49,655 nucleotides of DNA from Fidelibacterota bacterium (GTDB lineage Bacteria > Marinisomatota > Marinisomatia > SCGC-AAA003-L08 > GCA-002719095), in contig PAHI01000077.1 in the NCBI GenBank assembly GCA_002705575.1, positions 7,133 through 56,787 of the forward strand. The letters run 5' to 3'. Positions 46,198 through 49,655 of this stretch are shown here, piece by piece (the first letter of the stretch is position 1; every line of letters begins with the position of its first letter). The notes beneath the pieces are model-generated. The model saw only the letters and a program-made list of their open reading frames with translations, searched no databases and was not told where the DNA came from. The position numbers and the translations under genes were made by a program.

Positions 46198-46831
46198 AAA
46201 AAATATTATAATAACAGGTGCTTCTGGCCAGGTTGGTAGCTCGATTGTGCGAATACTTACAAAAGACTTTAACGTTATTACTATATCAAGAAAAAAAACT
46301 AATTATAAGAACCATTTTATATGTGATGATTTGTCAAATAAGGAGAGTGCTCTAAAAACGTATCAAAATATTTTTCAAAAATTTTCAAATATAGATGTGA
46401 TTATAAATGTAGCTGGCGGATTTGATATGGGTAAGCCAGTTGAAGCCCAGGAATGGCAAAAAATGATGAATATTAATTTCGATACAATGCTTAATTCTAC
46501 GGTTAATGTTTTGCCTATAATGAAAAAAAATAATTACGGCAGAATTATCAACTTTGGTTCTGTGGCAGCAATTAATGGGATGGCGTTAGCAGGCCCATAT
46601 TGTGTTAGCAAAGCTGCGGTACACAATTTTTCAAAAACACTTGCTTTAGAGCTAGACAAGAGCATTACTTGCAATGTTCTTGCCCCATCAATTATTGACA
46701 CCAAAACTAATAGAGATGCTATGCCTAATGAAGATTATACTAAATGGATTGGGATTGATATGATTGCTGATAAAATAAAGTACTTAATTAATTCTAATGA
46801 TTCAGGAGAAGTTGTTTTATTTGACACTTAG
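46187..46831 (+). CDS. Short-chain dehydrogenase/reductase
   Basis: Protein of 214 residues. The nucleotide-binding TGASGQVG (10-17) starts a Rossmann fold; IINVAGG (NAG motif with V before A), the catalytic Ser125 and the YxxxK pair Tyr138/Lys142 (GPYCVSKAAVHNFSKTLALEL) are all present. Length is at the short end for the family. The start is TTG 46187, overlapping plsC. Substrate is unknown; a role in lipid or cell-envelope metabolism is only suggested by position. Its stop overlaps the opposite-strand membrane gene by 15 bp. Confidence 0.9.
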   Translation: MKNKKNIIITGASGQVGSSIVRILTKDFNVITISRKKTNYKNHFICDDLSNKESALKTYQNIFQKFSNIDVIINVAGGFDMGKPVEAQEWQKMMNINFDTMLNSTVNVLPIMKKNNYGRIINFGSVAAINGMALAGPYCVSKAAVHNFSKTLALELDKSITCNVLAPSIIDTKTNRDAMPNEDYTKWIGIDMIADKIKYLINSNDSGEVVLFDT

Positions 46832-47473
46832 CTTGCGATAGAATTGTATTCCTAGAACCATAATAAATGATTGGCCTAAAACAATTCCCAATATAGGTAA
46901 TATTGATAGACTTAAGGTTATAAGCAGGGATAACAAGCAGTATTGAGATATTAGGATAATATTTTTGGACACGAGATTAAAATTTTCTTGAATGGCGCTT
47001 TTGAAGTCTAATTTTTTTATTACTATTATATAATCATAAAAGAAAAAAAGACTAAAATTCATAACTACAAAAACGAGGCTAGCAAATATTATGTTGCTAA
47101 AAAAATATAAAGCTGACAGCATAGTAATTCCAGAAACCATATATTTTAAAATTAACTGTGGTAACAAATAAAAGTGTTGAAAAAGCTGTTTGAAATCAAG
47201 GTCTTTTTTTAGAATAGCGTTATGGCTTAGGAAAATAGCACCAAGAGAAATGCCGCCATTTAATAAAAAAAGTGATATGCATAAAATAGCAACAGAGGGA
47301 GACATAGCTTCTGCAAGATTAAACAAATTTTCATTTAGGTCGATGTTGGTAATAACAAATTGAGGATATGTATAAAGTAAAATTAAGATACAATGAGCAC
47401 TTAATAGTAATCGATAATTGTTTTTATAAATATCCCAGCAATCAGTAATTATTTGTTTCCAGTATTCAACCAT
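46817..47473 (-). CDS. Uncharacterised multi-pass membrane protein
   Basis: Protein of 218 residues with about six hydrophobic helices (near 22-40, 57-80, 105-120, 122-150, 172-188, 190-210). It resembles the broad class of proteins related to glycerophosphodiester phosphodiesterase membrane domains, with a paired pattern of membrane segments separated by amphipathic stretches such as KKLDFKSAIQENFNLVSKN, but I do not claim the family. It is the only minus-strand gene in the right part of the window and overlaps the SDR gene tail to tail. A 54-bp divergent spacer separates it from the next gene. Confidence 0.68.
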   Translation of the reverse strand: MVEYWKQIITDCWDIYKNNYRLLLSAHCILILLYTYPQFVITNIDLNENLFNLAEAMSPSVAILCISLFLLNGGISLGAIFLSHNAILKKDLDFKQLFQHFYLLPQLILKYMVSGITMLSALYFFSNIIFASLVFVVMNFSLFFFYDYIIVIKKLDFKSAIQENFNLVSKNIILISQYCLLSLLITLSLSILPILGIVLGQSFIMVLGIQFYRKLSVK

Positions 47474-47527
47474 GTTTAAAATTTATAAAACAGTTCTTAT
47501 ATTTAGTTAGATAATAATTAAAATTAT

Positions 47528-47998
47528 ATGGAAGATTCATTAATACAAATAGCTAGTCGCTGGTCAGCCAATATTATGATTATAGTTCTTATGTACAGTA
47601 CTATTTTCTGGTTCTTGTTCTATCAAGACGACCAAATAATTAAAAATAATTTTTTTAATCTGTTGTTAAGATTAGAGTTTATCGCTTCAATCATTTTATG
47701 TGTATCTTGTTTGTGTTTATTGGTTTTAGAGCCTGTTTGGCTTGATTATGGATATGTTACTGTTAACGTGGTGCTTACTTTTATAGCAATTGTAATTATA
47801 CAGATAACTAATTATTTAACAAAAAAATATGTACAGAATTCTCATTCTAGTAATCGTTCGATGGTAAATGTTTTAAGAGTATTTGCAATTTTATTTTTAA
47901 TGACAGCCTATACATTTGGGTCTATGATCTTTTCTCGTGCTAAATATGGTTCATCTAAAGAGTATAAAATTGATTATTTAAAGAATGATGAAAATTAA
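47528..47998 (+). CDS. Uncharacterised membrane protein before dapF
   Basis: Protein of 156 residues with four membrane helices (about 12-30, 46-66, 74-96, 115-135) and a charged C-terminal tail. I do not recognise the family; WSANIMIIVLMYSTIFWFLFYQDDQ and SMIFSRAKYG are the best-preserved looking stretches. The start is ATG 47528 and the gene overlaps dapF by 14 bp, so the two are likely co-transcribed from the divergent promoter region 47474-47527. A metabolic link with diaminopimelate is not evident. Confidence 0.68.
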   Translation: MEDSLIQIASRWSANIMIIVLMYSTIFWFLFYQDDQIIKNNFFNLLLRLEFIASIILCVSCLCLLVLEPVWLDYGYVTVNVVLTFIAIVIIQITNYLTKKYVQNSHSSNRSMVNVLRVFAILFLMTAYTFGSMIFSRAKYGSSKEYKIDYLKNDEN

Positions 47999-48785
47999 TA
48001 TTACCAAAGCTCACGCTACGCAAAATCATTTTCTTATAATTGAAAATCAAAACCCTAAGCTTAATCAAAAAGAATTTATCAAAAAAATATGTAGTACAAA
48101 AAAACATGAACGAATTGACGGTGTTCTTATTTTGTCAAAAAAAGATCAATGGGAAAATTATTTCAAAAGTATAGACTTTAAAATGGATTACTACAATAAT
48201 GATGGAAGTTGGGAGACTATGTGTGCAAATGGAGCGCGCTGTGCTGCTTTGTATATGTTCAACAAATATGGAAAAAAAAAGATGAACTTCGAAGCTGGAG
48301 ATGGAAATCATACAGCGGAAATTTTAAATAATAGTTCTGTTAAGCTAAGCATGATTAAACCAAAATATTGTTCGGACGAATTATCTATTGAAAAAACAAA
48401 AGGATTTCATGTTGATTCTGGCGCCACACATTTTGTTGTAGAATATCCAGCAATAGAAAACCAGAAGGTTAAAGAATTGGGTAAAAAAATTCGCCACAAT
48501 AAAGAATTTCAGCCTCGGGGTATTAACGTTAATTTCTATGAAGTTATGAATAAGAATGAAATTAGTGTTAAAACATATGAAAAGGGAATTGAAAATTTAA
48601 TGATGTCATGTGCGTCAGGTTCGGTTGCTTCGGTATTTCATTTAGCAAAAAACAAAATTATTAAATCCCCTGTAAAAGTCAATGTGCCTGGGGGTGACTT
48701 TTTAGTTGATTTTAGCAATGATTGGAACGTTGTTAATATTATTGGTTCCGCAGAAATAGAGCAGAATTATAATATCAGCATATAA
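47985..48785 (+). CDS. dapF: Diaminopimelate epimerase, divergent active-site loops
   Basis: Converts LL- to meso-diaminopimelate for lysine and peptidoglycan. The protein has 266 residues. The two catalytic cysteines are Cys80 (MCANGARC) and Cys209 (SCASG). In typical DapF these loops read CGNG and CGTG, so each catalytic cysteine is followed by Ala instead of Gly. The N-terminal HGLGND motif is HATQNH here. Fold-level marks (NNDGS, SGATHFVVE, GINVNF, VKTYEKGIENL) are kept. It may be a diverged DapF or a related epimerase; MotB-like and amidase genes in the window imply a normal DAP-type wall. ATG 47985 or 47988 are both possible. Confidence 0.85.
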   Translation: MMKINITKAHATQNHFLIIENQNPKLNQKEFIKKICSTKKHERIDGVLILSKKDQWENYFKSIDFKMDYYNNDGSWETMCANGARCAALYMFNKYGKKKMNFEAGDGNHTAEILNNSSVKLSMIKPKYCSDELSIEKTKGFHVDSGATHFVVEYPAIENQKVKELGKKIRHNKEFQPRGINVNFYEVMNKNEISVKTYEKGIENLMMSCASGSVASVFHLAKNKIIKSPVKVNVPGGDFLVDFSNDWNVVNIIGSAEIEQNYNISI

Positions 48786-48790
48786 TTATT

Positions 48791-48806
48791 TGTGATGCTC
48801 ATCACA
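48791..48806. promoter_or_regulatory. CRP/FNR-family-type operator
   Basis: TGTGA-TGCTCA-TCACA is a perfect match to the half-sites TGTGA-N6-TCACA of the enterobacterial CRP operator. It lies 5 bp after the dapF stop and 66 bp before the next start codon. With the promoter proposed at 48824-48852, its centre would be about 60 bp upstream of the transcription start, the classical class I activation spacing. Confidence 0.55.
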
Positions 48807-48823
48807 TTTACAATGATTAAAAA

Positions 48824-48852
48824 TTGTAATTATTAAATTAGTAGGGTAAATT
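48824..48852 (+). promoter_or_regulatory. Candidate promoter of the LamG protein gene
   Basis: TTGTAA (48824-48829) and TAAATT (48847-48852) are separated by 17 bp, with a start expected near 48859 and a ribosome site AGAGGG at 48865-48870 before the ATG. Both hexamers are imperfect, so the call rests mostly on spacing and on the upstream operator-like palindrome. Confidence 0.35.
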
Positions 48853-48872
48853 GCTTTGATTTAAAGAGGGAA

Positions 48873-49655
48873 ATGAAATTGAAAAAAATTATAGGTTTTA
48901 TTATATCAGCAGTTTTTTTTGGACAAGATTATTCGCTACAATTTGATGGGGTTGATGATTATGTTGATTTAGGGCGACCCTCTAGTCTTAATTTCACACC
49001 CAGGATAGATGATTTTACTATAATGGCCTGGATTAAAGTTGATTCAAAAGGCACTATCTATTCTTATGGAGCAAGCGATATCATTGGTAATACGCAAATT
49101 AAATTAGTTGTTCGCCAAGACAATAATTTTTTAGAAGTAAACATTGGAGGAGAGGTCAGCTATGGAAGCACAGCTCTTAATGATGGAAAATGGCACAATG
49201 TATGCGTAACAGTTCCTGCTTCAAATTCAGGAATTAAGATGTATATTGATGGGGAAATTGAAGAGTTTTCAGGCGGAGTTGGAAGCATTGGTAACGCACA
49301 ATCACAGGAAAATGGAAATATAGGCTCAAGAACAAATGGTAGTGGATATTTTTATAATGGATTAATAGATAGGCTGGGAATTTGGGATATTGTATTATCA
49401 GAAAATCAAATTCAAGATATATTAAACAATAGTTCAATATTTAATCAAAATATAATCGCTTATTATACATTTAATTACACTGAAGAGTATAATGTTTACG
49501 ATCAATCAGGCAATGGCAATCATGGAACAATCAATGGTGCAACATGGGTGGAAAACATCTATGGATGTACAGATGAGTTAGCATGTAATCATAATCCAGA
49601 TGCTAATATTAGTGATGATAGTTGTGACTACAGTTGCCATGATAATGGTGATTAT
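48873..49655 (+). CDS. Secreted LamG-domain protein with GCTD repeat (5-prime part)
   Basis: Open frame of 261 codons running off the right edge. A signal peptide (1-about 17) precedes LQFDGVDDYVDLG, the start of a LamG/concanavalin-like jelly roll, with DDFTIMAWIKVD, LNDGKWHNVCVTV, GIKMYIDGE, FYNGLIDRLGIWD and a late NYTEEYNVYDQSGNGNHGTINGA stretch, which is typical of such domains. It is followed by GCTDELACNHNPDANISDDSC, a Cys-rich repeat related to those in the FliF-like protein. Proteins of this style are abundant secreted proteins of FCB lineages, binding surfaces or glycans. The CRP-type site upstream suggests it is conditionally expressed. Confidence 0.88.
   Translation, partial: MKLKKIIGFIISAVFFGQDYSLQFDGVDDYVDLGRPSSLNFTPRIDDFTIMAWIKVDSKGTIYSYGASDIIGNTQIKLVVRQDNNFLEVNIGGEVSYGSTALNDGKWHNVCVTVPASNSGIKMYIDGEIEEFSGGVGSIGNAQSQENGNIGSRTNGSGYFYNGLIDRLGIWDIVLSENQIQDILNNSSIFNQNIIAYYTFNYTEEYNVYDQSGNGNHGTINGATWVENIYGCTDELACNHNPDANISDDSCDYSCHDNGDY

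Overview
This is a very AT-rich (roughly 70%), gene-dense bacterial chromosome segment with no gene-free stretch over about 210 bp. I see no rRNA, tRNA, CRISPR array or insertion sequence. Three things point to the FCB side of the bacterial tree, most plausibly a marine Marinimicrobia (SAR406)-like lineage: secreted proteins with Cys-rich GCTDxxAxN repeats, a dockerin-type calcium-binding tail on a secreted protein, and an archaeal-like UbiA prenyltransferase. This placement is inference from protein style, not from a marker gene. The order recF - DUF721 - gyrB - gyrA at the left edge suggests the window begins near the replication origin.

Layout. 1-6293: recF tail, DUF721/DciA-like protein, gyrB, gyrA, a YggS-type PLP protein lacking a normal start codon, and an orphan protein. 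6346-8462: MarC-type membrane protein, methyltransferase, nadC. 8459-11064 (minus strand): panD-panB-panC and a small membrane protein. 11274-18398 (plus strand): seven genes encoding a lipoprotein, a TPR protein, an outer-membrane-type protein with TPRs, MotA, MotB, a FliF-like membrane protein and FliG. 18481-20073 (minus): secreted dockerin protein. 20166-25764: surface-polysaccharide genes (three glycosyltransferases, a flippase, a FemAB-like protein). 25828-33615: eno, ftsB/divIC, amidase, murI, folC, rho, aminotransferase, rpmE2. 33708-46831: DUF1385, prfA, prmC, ubiA, dnaE, dtd, B12-binding mutase subunit, TPR protein, M24 peptidase, HAD phosphatase, MarR regulator, mutY, plsC, SDR. 46817-48785: two membrane proteins and dapF. 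48873-end: start of a secreted LamG protein.

The most interesting content is 11274-18398. A MotA/MotB stator pair sits directly beside a full-length but divergent FliG and a membrane protein whose cytoplasmic end looks like the FliG-binding tail of FliF. That membrane protein has no FliF ring-building domains; its periplasmic part is a coiled coil plus three Cys-rich GCxD repeats. No hook, rod, filament, export or switch (FliM/FliN) gene is present. The three preceding genes encode envelope proteins. I read this as a candidate non-flagellar rotary motor spanning the envelope, possibly for gliding or surface transport. It is bounded by a promoter candidate (11219-11248) and a strong terminator (18422-18455).

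Smaller signals include two identical 13-bp palindromes (TTGTATAATACAA) flanking the HAD gene and abutting marR, a perfect TGTGA-N6-TCACA site before the last gene, and two housekeeping genes (yggS-like and panC) that appear to start at non-ATG/GTG/TTG codons.
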